Of a stretch of DNA of 64,000 bases, positions 17,725-26,696 are shown in pieces. Made by a program: the position numbers and the translations under genes. Positions within the stretch are counted from its first letter, which is position 1; each line of letters opens with the position of its first letter. The notes under the pieces are model-generated. The model was not told where the DNA came from and searched no databases. It saw nothing but the letters and a program-made list of their open reading frames with translations. Source of the stretch: Alkalihalobacillus pseudalcaliphilus (GTDB lineage Bacteria; Bacillota; Bacilli; Bacillales; Bacillaceae_D); contig LFJO01000006.1 of assembly GCA_001038565.1 (NCBI GenBank), positions 430,180 to 494,179 on the forward strand, written 5' to 3'.

Positions 17725-18542
17725 AACTTAATAAGTTCCTTCGCTTTATTTGCACGCACTACCTTTCTCCCTTTACCATGTGGAATGCAAAGTGGCGTAC
17801 CAAAAAGTGGATCTGATATAATGTCAGCATCTAATTGAAAGACCTCTTTGACCATTACTTTCGTCACAACTTCCTCGGGCTTACCTTGAACATATATGCC
17901 CTTATCTTTAACAGCAATCATATGATCAGCGTATCGACTAGCCAAGTTTAAATCATGTAACACCATAACAATCGTTCTCTCTTCAGCTTCATTTAAATCA
18001 TATAGTAAATCTAGAATATCAATTTGATGGGTCAAATCGAGATAAGTTGTCGGTTCATCCAAAAGAATCGTATCGGTTTTCTGAGCAAGAGTCATCGCAA
18101 TCCAAGCTCTCTGCCTCTGGCCACCTGATAATGAATCTAACGTCTTCGCTCTTAATGGCATCATCCCCGTTACTTGTAGAGCCTCATCAACCAACCACTC
18201 ATCTTCTTTTGACCATTGCTTTCTCCAGCTTTGGTGTGGATATCTCCCTTGTTTCACTAGTTGATGAACCGTTAATCCTTCAGGAGAGATGGGCCCTTGT
18301 GGCAACACAGCTAACTTTCTTGCAATTTCTTTCGTTGTCATACTTTTCATTTCTCTGCCATCCAACGAAATTACACCTGTAGCTGGCTTCATAAGTCTTG
18401 CAAGTGCTCTTAATAATGTAGATTTACCACAGCCATTTGCTCCTACTAATACCGTTATTTTGCCTGTGGGAATTTCTAATTGAAGATCTTCTATAATATT
18501 TCTCTCACCATAATTCAGTGTTAACGCTTGAGCTTCAATCAT
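17721..18542 (-). CDS. Siderophore ABC transporter ATPase (YusV/FecE type)
   Basis: 273 residues from ATG 18542 (MIEAQALTLNYG), preferred over the upstream in-frame ATG because AAGGAGGG lies six bases before it. Walker A GANGCGKST, signature LSGGQRQRAW, Walker B TILLDEPTTYLDL and the H-loop (MVLHDLN) are all intact. It powers the two FecCD permeases upstream. Because the second siderophore system at 22-25 kb lacks an ATPase, this protein may serve both, as B. subtilis YusV does for several uptake systems (known family behaviour; sharing here is inference). Confidence 0.94.
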   Translation of the reverse strand: MIEAQALTLNYGERNIIEDLQLEIPTGKITVLVGANGCGKSTLLRALARLMKPATGVISLDGREMKSMTTKEIARKLAVLPQGPISPEGLTVHQLVKQGRYPHQSWRKQWSKEDEWLVDEALQVTGMMPLRAKTLDSLSGGQRQRAWIAMTLAQKTDTILLDEPTTYLDLTHQIDILDLLYDLNEAEERTIVMVLHDLNLASRYADHMIAVKDKGIYVQGKPEEVVTKVMVKEVFQLDADIISDPLFGTPLCIPHGKGRKVVRANKAKELIKL

Positions 18543-18562
18543 CCAATCCCTCCTTATATATT

Positions 18563-19594
18563 TCAATTACGATAAAGTAAGTAAATAAAAAATGGGGCAC
18601 CAATACTAGCCGTAAAAACACCTGCTGGAATATCTGAAGGCAAGAAAGCTGAACGTCCAATTAAATCAGCTGCCATCACAAGGAAACTACCTACTAATGC
18701 CGATACAGGAATCAGCCCAGCAAATGAACGACCTATTAACGTTCTTGCAATATGTGGGGCCATCAGTCCGATAAAACCAATTCCACCCGCAAATGCAACA
18801 GCAATTCCTGCTAATACGACACTTATGGCGAGAAAAATGACACGGTAGATTTGTACTTTCACACCTAAACTCGTTGCGATATCATCGCCTAATTCTTTGA
18901 CAGCCATTGTTCTTGCTAAAATATAAGTAAGCAATAAACATAAAAGTAACCAAGGAAACATCAATTGGATATCGCTCCAACTCGCTCCGTATAAACTACC
19001 TGTTAACCATAAGTAAGATTTCGTTGTAATCGCCGTATCACTCATGACCATCAGCATCGTAACTAATGCATTCATAATGGCTGATATTCCAATCCCCATC
19101 AATACGAGTCTGATAGGAGTAACTCCTTTACTCCAAGACAATAGGTAAATCAGAGTGGCGACAATCGCAGCACCGATAATAGCGGCGAGTGATAGCCATT
19201 GAATGCTAACAGCCCCCATAAAATAGCCGATAAATACAATTGCCCCTACCGACCCTCCACTAGTAATCCCGATAATATCCGGCGAAGCAAGTGGATTTCG
19301 AATAATTCCTTGTAAAATTAAACCTGATACAGCAAGTGCGCACCCAACAAAGATCGCTAGAAGTGTTCGCGGTAACCGCCATACGTTGATAACAAAATCA
19401 TATTGAGGGTTTCCTTGCCCAACCAAATGTTTAACTACTTCTATCGGATGAATCCAATCACTACCTATCGATAAGCTACTAAGGAAAAGTAGTACATTCA
19501 TAAAAAAGAGAATTAAAAATACGTATACGGTTTTTCTCTCAAATTGAATCGACCATTGCTCATTTTTGGCTCGTATTTGATAATATCTACGCAT
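18563..19594 (-). CDS. FecCD-family siderophore permease
   Basis: 343 residues with about ten membrane segments and the conserved motifs LALSGLILQGIIRNPLA-like (here CALAVSGLILQG, RNPLASPDIIG) and GFIGLMAPHIAR. One half of the heterodimeric channel of an iron-siderophore importer. It overlaps the upstream permease gene by 8 bp. Gene order binding protein, permease, permease is like B. subtilis yfiY-yfiZ-yfhA. Confidence 0.93.
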   Translation of the reverse strand: MRRYYQIRAKNEQWSIQFERKTVYVFLILFFMNVLLFLSSLSIGSDWIHPIEVVKHLVGQGNPQYDFVINVWRLPRTLLAIFVGCALAVSGLILQGIIRNPLASPDIIGITSGGSVGAIVFIGYFMGAVSIQWLSLAAIIGAAIVATLIYLLSWSKGVTPIRLVLMGIGISAIMNALVTMLMVMSDTAITTKSYLWLTGSLYGASWSDIQLMFPWLLLCLLLTYILARTMAVKELGDDIATSLGVKVQIYRVIFLAISVVLAGIAVAFAGGIGFIGLMAPHIARTLIGRSFAGLIPVSALVGSFLVMAADLIGRSAFLPSDIPAGVFTASIGAPFFIYLLYRN

Positions 19595-20624
19595 TCCTTT
19601 TTAATCCCTTTCTAGCGATATATACAAAAAACGGTGCCCCAATAAAGGCTGTCATCACACCAATCGGAACTTCCTGTGGCATAATAATGACTCTCGCTAT
19701 CATATCAGCTACAAGCAGCAACATAGCTCCCACTAACGCACTATAAGGAATGACCCAACGATGATCTCTTCCAATTAACCCTTTAACAATATGCGGAACA
19801 ATTAAACCTATAAAACCGATCGCACCAGCCACAGCTACAGAGCCACCAGCAAGCATAATAACAACTAAACCTACGATTATTTTTACGAGTACCGTTCTTT
19901 GACCTAACCCTTTGGCCACATCCTCACCTGATAGAAGGATATTAAGCGGTCTCCCTAAAAATAATGCTACAATCATTGCCATACCAAGGTAAGGAAAAAC
20001 AGAGACTAGCATATTCAAATCACGACCAGCTACCGACCCTGCCATCCAAAATAAAATACTTTGAATCGATTGTTCATCAATGACTAAAAGCCCCTGCGTA
20101 CCTGAAGCAAATAAGGCCGAGATGGCAGCACCCGCTAAAACGATTCTTAGCGGACTCAAACCATCTCTTCCTAAACTTCCTAAAAAGAAAACAAGCACAC
20201 CAGCAATACCTGCTCCTAAAAGCCCCATCCACATATAACTTGTCAAAGAGTTTAATGATAAAAAGGTAATCGAAAGAACAATAAAAAACAAACCTCCCGC
20301 ATTAATACCCAATAAATCAGGTAATGCTAACGGGTTCCTAGTCATGGCTTGCATAAGGGTTCCTGCTATTGCAAGACAAGCACCAATAACGACAGCAATA
20401 AGAGCTCTTGAAATTCTTGATGTCATAATAATAATATGCTCCGTATTGCTAGGGTCATATTGAATAAATGCTTGAATGGTAGTTATAACCGTGATGGGCG
20501 TTTGTCCAACTGAAATACTAACAATGAATACAAGAAATAATAGAATAAATAAAGCTATTAACCCTATTAATTTACTTTTATTACTTTTAAAAACATTCAT
20601 CATCATCGTCCATTCCATTTCCAT
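19587..20624 (-). CDS. FecCD-family siderophore permease
   Basis: 345 residues, ten-segment permease with MTRNPLALPDLLGI and GFIGLIVPHIVK motifs. Partner of the downstream permease. The N-terminus has several Met codons (MEMEWTMMM), and no clear ribosome site distinguishes them, so the start may be some codons further in. It follows the binding-protein gene by 21 bp in the Fur-controlled operon. Confidence 0.92.
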   Translation of the reverse strand: MEMEWTMMMNVFKSNKSKLIGLIALFILLFLVFIVSISVGQTPITVITTIQAFIQYDPSNTEHIIIMTSRISRALIAVVIGACLAIAGTLMQAMTRNPLALPDLLGINAGGLFFIVLSITFLSLNSLTSYMWMGLLGAGIAGVLVFFLGSLGRDGLSPLRIVLAGAAISALFASGTQGLLVIDEQSIQSILFWMAGSVAGRDLNMLVSVFPYLGMAMIVALFLGRPLNILLSGEDVAKGLGQRTVLVKIIVGLVVIMLAGGSVAVAGAIGFIGLIVPHIVKGLIGRDHRWVIPYSALVGAMLLLVADMIARVIIMPQEVPIGVMTAFIGAPFFVYIARKGLKRNA

Positions 20625-20645
20625 TAATAGGGTTATTGATTGACC

Positions 20646-21620
20646 TTACTCTTCTATTGCTAGTCTTTCATAAATATCGTCAAGCATTAAATTAGCAGCC
20701 AGAATGCCGCCACCCATATTCCAAATGACTTCATCAACGATATAAGATTGCTCTGCTTGTACAGCATCAAGACTTTCCCAAAGAGGATGTTCCGTCCACT
20801 CCTGGTACGTATTCTCTACAGCAGCGTCATCTTCCATAAAAATATAAAAGACATCTGCATTCATTTGTGGAATCGCTTCTTTATCCATAAGCCTAACAAT
20901 CTCTTCCCCTGAGCCTTCTAAGTTTTTGGGTTCCTTAAAACCAAGCTCAGTCAAGATTGAACCTGCAAAACCCGTCACATAAATTCTGGCGTGGTCTGCT
21001 CTAAAATTGAGAACAGAAACATGCATCGGCCAATCATTTATTTGCTCACTTGCTTTTTGCCCGAAATCAGCCACACGATTATCCCAGTCAGCTAGTAATT
21101 TTTCCGCAACATCTTGTTGATTTAATGCTTCACCCATTAATTGAGTCGTTTCTTTAAAATCAAAAAGCGATTCATCTGCAACCGTTGGTGCAATCTGAGA
21201 TAACTGCTCAAAAATCTCCTCGTGGCGTACTTTAGAAGCAATGATAAGGTCAGGATTTAACTTCGCAATCTCTTCTAAGTTAGGTTGCGTCTCCTCCCCT
21301 ACATTCGTCACTCCCTCTAAGTCATCTCTTATGTATTCATAAAAAGGCTGTTCTAACCAAGATTCAACTGCTCCAACAGGTGTAATACCCATTGCTACTG
21401 CTGTATCTGTAGCCCCTTGATATAACGTAACAATACGTTGTGGCTCTCCCTTGATTGAAGTCACCCCTAAAGCATTTTCGACTTCTCGCACTTCCGTAGC
21501 AGATTCTTCTGGCTCATTCTCCGTTTCTCCACCGTCACCTTCCGTTGTTGCTTGACAACCGACTGTGAGTAACATCATAAAAATCAAAGACAGCAAAAGC
21601 AAAACATTATTCTGCTTCAT
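20646..21620 (-). CDS. Iron-siderophore binding lipoprotein (YfiY-like)
   Basis: 324 residues from ATG 21620, which has AGGAG seven bases upstream; the next ATG at 21626 is too near that site. Lipobox LLTVGC, an acidic linker, then a FecB/TroA-like periplasmic-binding fold with RIVTLYQGATD and NPDLIIASK motifs. It captures a ferric siderophore on the outer membrane face and hands it to the permeases downstream. Sequence style is closest to the YfiY group (hydroxamate/carboxylate siderophores) but the ligand cannot be assigned. A perfect Fur box is 40 bp upstream. Confidence 0.92.
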   Translation of the reverse strand: MKQNNVLLLLSLIFMMLLTVGCQATTEGDGGETENEPEESATEVREVENALGVTSIKGEPQRIVTLYQGATDTAVAMGITPVGAVESWLEQPFYEYIRDDLEGVTNVGEETQPNLEEIAKLNPDLIIASKVRHEEIFEQLSQIAPTVADESLFDFKETTQLMGEALNQQDVAEKLLADWDNRVADFGQKASEQINDWPMHVSVLNFRADHARIYVTGFAGSILTELGFKEPKNLEGSGEEIVRLMDKEAIPQMNADVFYIFMEDDAAVENTYQEWTEHPLWESLDAVQAEQSYIVDEVIWNMGGGILAANLMLDDIYERLAIEE

Positions 21621-21660
21621 ATTCATTCTCCTCTACTTCAAAATAAGATTTGTTTATTAT

Positions 21661-21681
21661 TGATAATGATAATCATTATCA
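21661..21681 (-). promoter_or_regulatory. Perfect Fur box of the siderophore operon
   Basis: Positions 21662-21680 read GATAATGATAATCATTATC, identical to the classical 19-bp Fur consensus, with one more base pair of symmetry on each side. Iron-loaded Fur would repress the five-gene operon. Confidence 0.95.
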
Positions 21682-21774
21682 TATAATTTGCAGTATACTT
21701 GATTCAGTTCACATAATCAACAAAATAATTCAATAATTTCATCTGTCCACCAACAAAATAGAGTGAGTAGTAAC

Positions 21775-21905
21775 CTATCAGGATTAGCATCTAAAATCCA
21801 AGTGCTTTTGGACCGTTAGCCAAGCTCGCTTGGCTAAAAAAAACAAAGACCAAAAGGTCAAATTATCTTGAGAAATGAGCATCACCCATTGAACTTTCAT
21901 ACAAA
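21775..21905. repeat. Short copy of intergenic module M4
   Basis: Shares TATCAGGATTAG, TTTTGGACCGTTAGCCAAGC and AAAGGTCAAATTA with the long copy at 4.3-4.55 kb but keeps only the first small palindrome (AGCCAAGCTCGCTTGGCT). Ends in CTTTCATACAAAA. It fills the gap between the two siderophore loci. Confidence 0.7.
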
Positions 21906-21932
21906 AAAGGGTAAGAATCACGCTCTTACCCT
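21903..21932 (-). terminator. Terminator of the second siderophore-binding protein gene
   Basis: Minus strand GGGTAAGA, loop, TCTTACCC then TTTTTTG, 18 bp past the stop codon. Confidence 0.85.
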
Positions 21933-21949
21933 CCATGTATGAACTTTTA

Positions 21950-22927
21950 TTATTCAACTAAACTTTCTAAAATGTAATCAATGATTTGCCCGTTAGCAAT
22001 TGCTCCTTGGTATAACCAAGCCGTACCTTGTTCGAATTCATAGACGTTACCATTCTGTACAGCCGGGATACTTTTCCATAAATTATCTTGAATCGCTGAA
22101 TCAGCACCATCACCATCACTATTAATTAAGAATAAGTGATCAGCATCTAGCTCAACTAATTTCTCTAATGAGATCGCACTCCAATTCGCTGTATCCGCAG
22201 CAGAAATTTCTTGTACGACAGCTGGTGCTGTTAACCCTAAATCACCGTACATAACCGCTCCACTCGATAAGTTTTCATTCACAATGAAGAAGCTACTATT
22301 AATCAACCACACAGCGGCGGCTGATTGTTCACCAATACTGTCTTGAAGTTGTACTTTAGCTTCCTCTGCCTTTGTATTATAATCAGCTAAAACTTGTTCA
22401 GCTTCTTCCTTTTTATTCAAAACCTCTCCTACTGTTAACAACTCTTCACGCCAGTCATTGTTTTCTTCTTCACCAATAACAAAGGTTGGGGCAATTTTTG
22501 CATACTGCTCGTATTTGCCTCCTTCTACAAGTGCTGGTGAGTCAACCAAAATTAGATCTGGATTGTATCCACTTACTGCTTCAAAAGGTAAATCATGTGG
22601 AATTAAAGGAATTCCCTCTAAATCCCCTTGCAAATATTGTTGAATACTATCGCCACCGTGCACAGACCATTGAGCGACCGGTAACACATCTAATGCTACT
22701 AAATGATCCTCTAAATAGGTGCCCAATACATTTTCAGGTGTTCCTGAAATCGTTACCTCATTACCCATTCCATCTGTTAATACTCTTTCTTCACTGGTCG
22801 GTTCATCACCAGAATTATCAGGTGCTTGTTGCTCTCCACCATTTTCATCCGTACCACACGCTACGAGAGCCAAGGTCAGTACGGATACCATACTCCATCT
22901 ATGTAACCATTTTGTTTTCTTCATCAT
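21950..22927 (-). CDS. Second iron-siderophore binding lipoprotein (FeuA/FecB family)
   Basis: 325 residues. Signal peptide with lipobox ALVACG, acidic Gly/Glu/Asp linker, then a FecB-type binding domain (LEDHLVALDVLPVAQW, YNPDLILVDSP). It is transcribed away from its two permease genes (23108 onward); the 150-bp gap holds two Fur boxes, so both sides respond to iron. It resembles FeuA-type or catecholate-binding proteins, but the ligand is not proven. Monocistronic with its own terminator. Confidence 0.9.
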   Translation of the reverse strand: MMKKTKWLHRWSMVSVLTLALVACGTDENGGEQQAPDNSGDEPTSEERVLTDGMGNEVTISGTPENVLGTYLEDHLVALDVLPVAQWSVHGGDSIQQYLQGDLEGIPLIPHDLPFEAVSGYNPDLILVDSPALVEGGKYEQYAKIAPTFVIGEEENNDWREELLTVGEVLNKKEEAEQVLADYNTKAEEAKVQLQDSIGEQSAAAVWLINSSFFIVNENLSSGAVMYGDLGLTAPAVVQEISAADTANWSAISLEKLVELDADHLFLINSDGDGADSAIQDNLWKSIPAVQNGNVYEFEQGTAWLYQGAIANGQIIDYILESLVE

Positions 22928-22969
22928 ATATTCCTCCGATTTTCTTTACTATACATCACAACAAATAGA

Positions 22970-22984
22970 TGATAACAATTATCA
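22970..22984. promoter_or_regulatory. Fur box near the second binding-protein gene
   Basis: TGATAACAATTATCA matches the 7-1-7 Fur motif TGATAAT-N-ATTATCA at 13 of 14 defined positions; ATTATCA repeats partly just after it. It is 43 bp upstream of the minus-strand gene. Confidence 0.85.
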
Positions 22985-23043
22985 TTATCAATAGCAACTA
23001 TTATTTTTTGGCATATTGATGTACACGTATAAAAGCTATATAA

Positions 23044-23058
23044 TGAAAATGATTATCA
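23044..23058. promoter_or_regulatory. Fur box near the divergent permease operon
   Basis: TGAAAATGATTATCA matches the 7-1-7 motif at 13 of 14 positions, 64 bp before the likely permease start at 23108. Confidence 0.85.
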
Positions 23059-23107
23059 GTGTCAATAAATTAGAAGGAAGATGGTTTTACATGCAAGTGA
23101 TGAATTT

Positions 23108-24136
23108 ATGACAATAAAGGAAAATAAACCTGCTTCACGTTCAAATGCTGTGATAGCATTATTTGTGCTCATTTGTAGCTTTGCCCTTTTGCTTATTTCC
23201 ATGGTTGCCTCCATTGGTTTTGGAGCCTCCTCTATTACTATACAAACCATTATTGATAGTATTCTAAACTATAACCCTAATGATTCTTCTCATATTATTA
23301 TTCAAGAACTTCGTATTCCCCGTGCTGTTGCTGCGGCCTTTATCGGTGCCGCTTTAGCAGTTTCAGGTGCCATTATGCAAGCTATGACTCGAAATCCCCT
23401 TGCCTCACCTTCGATTATGGGAGTAACTGCCGGGGCGGGTTTACTGTTATCTATTGCTTTTGCGATTTGGCCTGCCTTAAGTCATATACAGCTATTAATC
23501 GTCTCTTTTGTCGGGGCGGGTCTCGGAGCTACACTCGTTTTTACAATCGCCTCGATGTCACGAGGTGGAATGGCCCCGGTAAAATTAGCTTTGGCAGGAA
23601 CTGCGATTACAACTCTACTAAGCTCCGTTTCTACGGTTATTGGCTTACGTTTTGATGTCGCTAAAGATATAAGCTTTTGGTATGCTGGCGGAGTCTCAGG
23701 TATTCAGAAAATAAGTTTATATTATTTAATTCCACCTATTGTAATTGGTATCATTCTTGCTTTATTTCTCGCGCGCTCATTAACCCTATTAAGCTTTGGT
23801 GATGATATTGCCAAAGGGTTAGGGCAAAGAACAAGATGGGTCAAAGTTACGGCAACCTGTGTCGTTCTATTACTCACTGGTGCTGCTGTTTCCATCGCTG
23901 GTGTCATTGGCTTCGTAGGGCTTGTTATACCACATATTACTCGCTTTTTAGTAGGATTAGACTATAGGTGGGTCATTCCAGGGTCGGCGCTTTTAGGTGC
24001 TCTACTGCTGGTTGTAGCTGATACAATCGGTCGCACTATTAACTCTCCTTTTGAAATTCCTGTGGGAGCTGTAACGGCGATTGTCGGAGTCCCTTTCTTC
24101 TTATACTTGGCTCGTAAAGGAGGAAGAGGGATCTAA
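23108..24136 (+). CDS. FecCD-family siderophore permease (second system)
   Basis: 342 residues from ATG 23108 (MTIKENKPAS). The longer frame from 23081 has its ATG touching the ribosome site GAAGGAAG. A six-codon open frame (23091-23111, MQVMNL) uses that site at good spacing and its stop overlaps the permease ATG (ATGA), suggesting coupled initiation. The body shows ten membrane segments, MTRNPLASPSIMG and GFVGLVIPHITR. It pairs with the next gene. Confidence 0.9.
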   Translation: MTIKENKPASRSNAVIALFVLICSFALLLISMVASIGFGASSITIQTIIDSILNYNPNDSSHIIIQELRIPRAVAAAFIGAALAVSGAIMQAMTRNPLASPSIMGVTAGAGLLLSIAFAIWPALSHIQLLIVSFVGAGLGATLVFTIASMSRGGMAPVKLALAGTAITTLLSSVSTVIGLRFDVAKDISFWYAGGVSGIQKISLYYLIPPIVIGIILALFLARSLTLLSFGDDIAKGLGQRTRWVKVTATCVVLLLTGAAVSIAGVIGFVGLVIPHITRFLVGLDYRWVIPGSALLGALLLVVADTIGRTINSPFEIPVGAVTAIVGVPFFLYLARKGGRGI

Positions 24137-25155
24137 TGGATATTTTCCAATTGAAGCGTAAGAAAGCGTTCAGATTGAGTATAGTCATTTTAGTGCTTAT
24201 TATTATCACTTTTTTTATTAGCTTACATACAGGTTTGACAAAGTTAACACCTGTTGTAGTGATCCAAACTTTACTTGGCAATGGGACGGATCAAAATTGG
24301 GTGATTTTGGTCGACTTCCGCTTACCACGTATGGTTTTAGCTTTATTAATTGGGGCTGGAATCGCTATATCCGGAGTTATTTTACAGTCCATTTCAAGAA
24401 ATGCTTTAGCAGATCCTGGCATAATCGGTATTAATGCAGGTGCTGGATTTGCTGTTGTTTTATATATGTTTTTATTTCAGGGAGCTTCTCTATTATCGGG
24501 GACATTAGCGATTTTCTCATTACCGTTTGTTGCTCTAATTGGGGCATTTACAGCTGCTTTATTCATTTATTTATTAGCTTGGAAAGACGGGGTAACACCA
24601 ACGAGATTAATCCTTGTCGGTATTGGTATTAACGCTGCTTTTAATGCTGCTATGGTCGTTTTTCAATTAATGATGGAACCTAATGATTTTACAAAAGCTT
24701 TAACGTGGTTATCCGGATCAATTTGGGGGACCAATTGGACTTATGTTCTATCCCTACTCCCTTGGATTATTCTACTAATACCTATCGTCTTATTAAAGGC
24801 ACGAAAGCTAGATCTCATTTCACTAGGAGATTCAACTTCCATTGGACTAGGAATTGCTATTGAAAAAGAACGTTTTATCTTGCTTATGTTTGCTGTCGCA
24901 CTTGCGGGAGCTTGTGTTTCCGTCGGCGGAGGTATAACCTTTTTAGGCCTTATCGCACCACATCTAGCAAGGAGATTAGTCGGTTCTACACATGCTCTAT
25001 TTATTCCCGTTGCGGCATTACTTGGTTCATTCTTTTTACTTGCTGCTGATACATTAGGTAGAGTAATCTTAGCACCAGCAGAGGTACCTGTTGGTTTAGT
25101 TGTAGCTATTCTTGGGGCTCCTTATTTCATTTATTTATTATTAAGAACACCTTAA
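24136..25155 (+). CDS. FecCD-family siderophore permease (second system)
   Basis: 339 residues, ten-segment permease; motifs SISRNALADPGIIG and TFLGLIAPHLAR. Its ATG overlaps the preceding TAA by one base. With the binding protein on the other strand this makes a full membrane importer except for an ATPase; the ATPase at 17721-18542 is the nearest candidate. A terminator follows. Confidence 0.92.
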   Translation: MDIFQLKRKKAFRLSIVILVLIIITFFISLHTGLTKLTPVVVIQTLLGNGTDQNWVILVDFRLPRMVLALLIGAGIAISGVILQSISRNALADPGIIGINAGAGFAVVLYMFLFQGASLLSGTLAIFSLPFVALIGAFTAALFIYLLAWKDGVTPTRLILVGIGINAAFNAAMVVFQLMMEPNDFTKALTWLSGSIWGTNWTYVLSLLPWIILLIPIVLLKARKLDLISLGDSTSIGLGIAIEKERFILLMFAVALAGACVSVGGGITFLGLIAPHLARRLVGSTHALFIPVAALLGSFFLLAADTLGRVILAPAEVPVGLVVAILGAPYFIYLLLRTP

Positions 25156-25169
25156 TACATTAGATGTTT

Positions 25170-25213
25170 ACTCGAGGTATACAAGAATTCCTTGCTATAT
25201 CTCGGGTATTTTT
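25170..25213 (+). terminator. Terminator of the second permease operon
   Basis: CTCGAGGTATA pairs with TATATCTCGGG (two G-U pairs), with an inner CAAG/CTTG-like stem, then TATTTTTTA. Confidence 0.75.
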
Positions 25214-25255
25214 TATGGACTTTTATACTTCTCTTACTCTTCTTAAACTTTTTAA

Positions 25256-25285
25256 TTGATAATGATTATCATTATCTTGTATACT
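25256..25285 (+). promoter_or_regulatory. Promoter with an embedded Fur box before ferritin
   Basis: TTGATA (25256-25261), 18-bp spacer, TATACT (25280-25285). The perfect 7-1-7 Fur motif TGATAATGATTATCA occupies 25257-25271, covering the -35 box and spacer, so Fur would compete with RNA polymerase. Confidence 0.85.
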
Positions 25286-25295
25286 AATTATGGTT

Positions 25296-25348
25296 TATCT
25301 TTCTCCATTCTTCGGGTATAGATTGAGATAGAGAAAGATAGCTTTTTT
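25296..25348 (+). terminator. Leader terminator or short RNA between the Fur promoter and ferritin
   Basis: TATCTTTCTC (25296-25305) pairs perfectly with GAGAAAGATA (25331-25340) and is followed by GCTTTTTT. This is a textbook intrinsic terminator located about 5-60 bases after the predicted transcription start and upstream of the ferritin gene. It either makes a short iron-controlled RNA or attenuates ferritin expression. Confidence 0.7.
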
Positions 25349-25411
25349 AGAGAAGGTTTATTTAGAGATTTCCGAATGATTAATTCTAAATACAAATGAG
25401 GAGTGAACACC

Positions 25412-25909
25412 ATGTTATCAGAAAAACTAGTTGATGCGTTGAACCACCAGATGAATATTGAATTTCAAGCTGCCCATGATTATATGGCGATGGCTGCCTA
25501 TTGCCACTATACAAGCTATGATGGCTTTGCTAACTTTTTCTTAATGCAAGCTCAAGAGGAACGTGAGCATGGGATGAAGGTCTACACCTATTTAAATGAC
25601 AAAGGTAAGCAAGCACTCTTTGCCGATGTTAAGGCACCAAAAGCTAAATTTAATACCTTATTAGAAACATTTGAAGCCGCTCTCGAACAAGAGAAAAAGG
25701 TAACAAAAAGTTATTATGACGTATACGGTATTGCTCAAGATGAACGAGAGTACCAAACACTCTCCTTCTTAAATTGGTTCTTAGATGAACAGGTTGAAGA
25801 GGAATCTATGTTTGAAACGCATATTGATTATTTAAAAAGAATCCAGGATGACTCAAATGCATTATATATTTACGAGCAGGAGCTTGGAAAACGTAAAGCC
25901 GGAGAATAA
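25412..25909 (+). CDS. Ferritin (FtnA type)
   Basis: 165 residues from ATG 25412, with AGGAG eight bases upstream; the in-frame GTG at 25403 lies in that site. A four-helix ferritin-like domain with ferroxidase ligands ([28 protein letters not shown]). It oxidises Fe(II) and stores it as a mineral in a 24-subunit shell in the cytoplasm. The iron-uptake genes beside it fit, but the Fur-box promoter is unexpected because Fur normally represses uptake when iron is plentiful, the very condition when storage is wanted. Confidence 0.93.
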   Translation: MLSEKLVDALNHQMNIEFQAAHDYMAMAAYCHYTSYDGFANFFLMQAQEEREHGMKVYTYLNDKGKQALFADVKAPKAKFNTLLETFEAALEQEKKVTKSYYDVYGIAQDEREYQTLSFLNWFLDEQVEEESMFETHIDYLKRIQDDSNALYIYEQELGKRKAGE

Positions 25910-25910
25910 T

Positions 25911-25950
25911 AGAAAGACCGCGTAGCTCAGGTAGCTACACGGTCTTTTCT
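25911..25950. terminator. Bidirectional terminator between ferritin and the DedA-like gene
   Basis: AAAGACCG, CGTAGCT, loop, AGCTACA, CGGTCTTTT. T-runs occur on both strands, so it can serve both convergent genes. Confidence 0.85.
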
Positions 25951-25963
25951 TCATCTACTTCTT

Positions 25964-26611
25964 CTAATCTAGCTTAGGTAATTCATCTGATTTAGACGCT
26001 GCCCTCTGCCAGAGTCGATAACACCCATAAACAAGCGCTAAAAATACGACATATCCAAGTCCAATTAATAAAAGCTGACTCGGATTGTTCACAAAAGAAT
26101 TACCGACTGTAGCAAACAAAATCATCGCAGGGATTTTTCCTAACGAGGAAGCAATCGCATACGACATGAAACGAACCCGACTCAATGCCGAATAAATATT
26201 AACGATAATCGAAGGTATAACAGGAATTAACCGTGTCATAAAAATCGTCATAAACGCATTTTGTTCAAATAACTTTGTTACTTTGGCTAGTGATGAATAT
26301 TTATTTAATAACTGCAATCCCCAATCTTGATAACCATATCGTACAAAAGCAAACATAATAATAGATGCTAAAGATGAACCGACCCACGTAATAAAGCTTC
26401 CTAGTATACCGCCATAAGCAGCTCCTAATACAGCCCCAATCAACGGAAATGGAATAATCGGGAATAAGGCAAAGATCGTCGCCAATACAGCTGTTAATAC
26501 AATAAATTGAGTTCCACCTTCTTGCAACCAGACTAGTAGTCCTTCACCATATAAGAAGATGAGAATAGCCATAAATGCATATAATAAAATAATACTAATT
26601 TTCCGTAACAT
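25964..26611 (-). CDS. TVP38/TMEM64 (DedA-like) membrane protein
   Basis: 215 residues from ATG 26611 (MLRKISIILL), chosen for GGAGGG eight bases upstream; the longer frame from 26680 lacks such a site. Five to six hydrophobic segments with the SNARE-associated/VTT signature (FPLIGAVLGAAYG, then FMTIFMTRLIPVIPS). Relatives such as YdjX/YtxB are integral membrane proteins linked to lipid scrambling or membrane homeostasis; no precise function can be assigned. Confidence 0.85.
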   Translation of the reverse strand: MLRKISIILLYAFMAILIFLYGEGLLVWLQEGGTQFIVLTAVLATIFALFPIIPFPLIGAVLGAAYGGILGSFITWVGSSLASIIMFAFVRYGYQDWGLQLLNKYSSLAKVTKLFEQNAFMTIFMTRLIPVIPSIIVNIYSALSRVRFMSYAIASSLGKIPAMILFATVGNSFVNNPSQLLLIGLGYVVFLALVYGCYRLWQRAASKSDELPKLD

Positions 26612-26696
26612 GACACGTACCCTCCAAACAATCAAAACAACTCCCTTTATTTTCTCATAGAAATTGAGAGAGTAAAGCAAAGAACCGTAATTGCCA

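Noticed and set aside
22486..22994. Plus-strand frames opposite the second siderophore-binding protein
   Set aside because: Low-complexity antisense shadows, His/Leu/Ser-rich, without ribosome sites.
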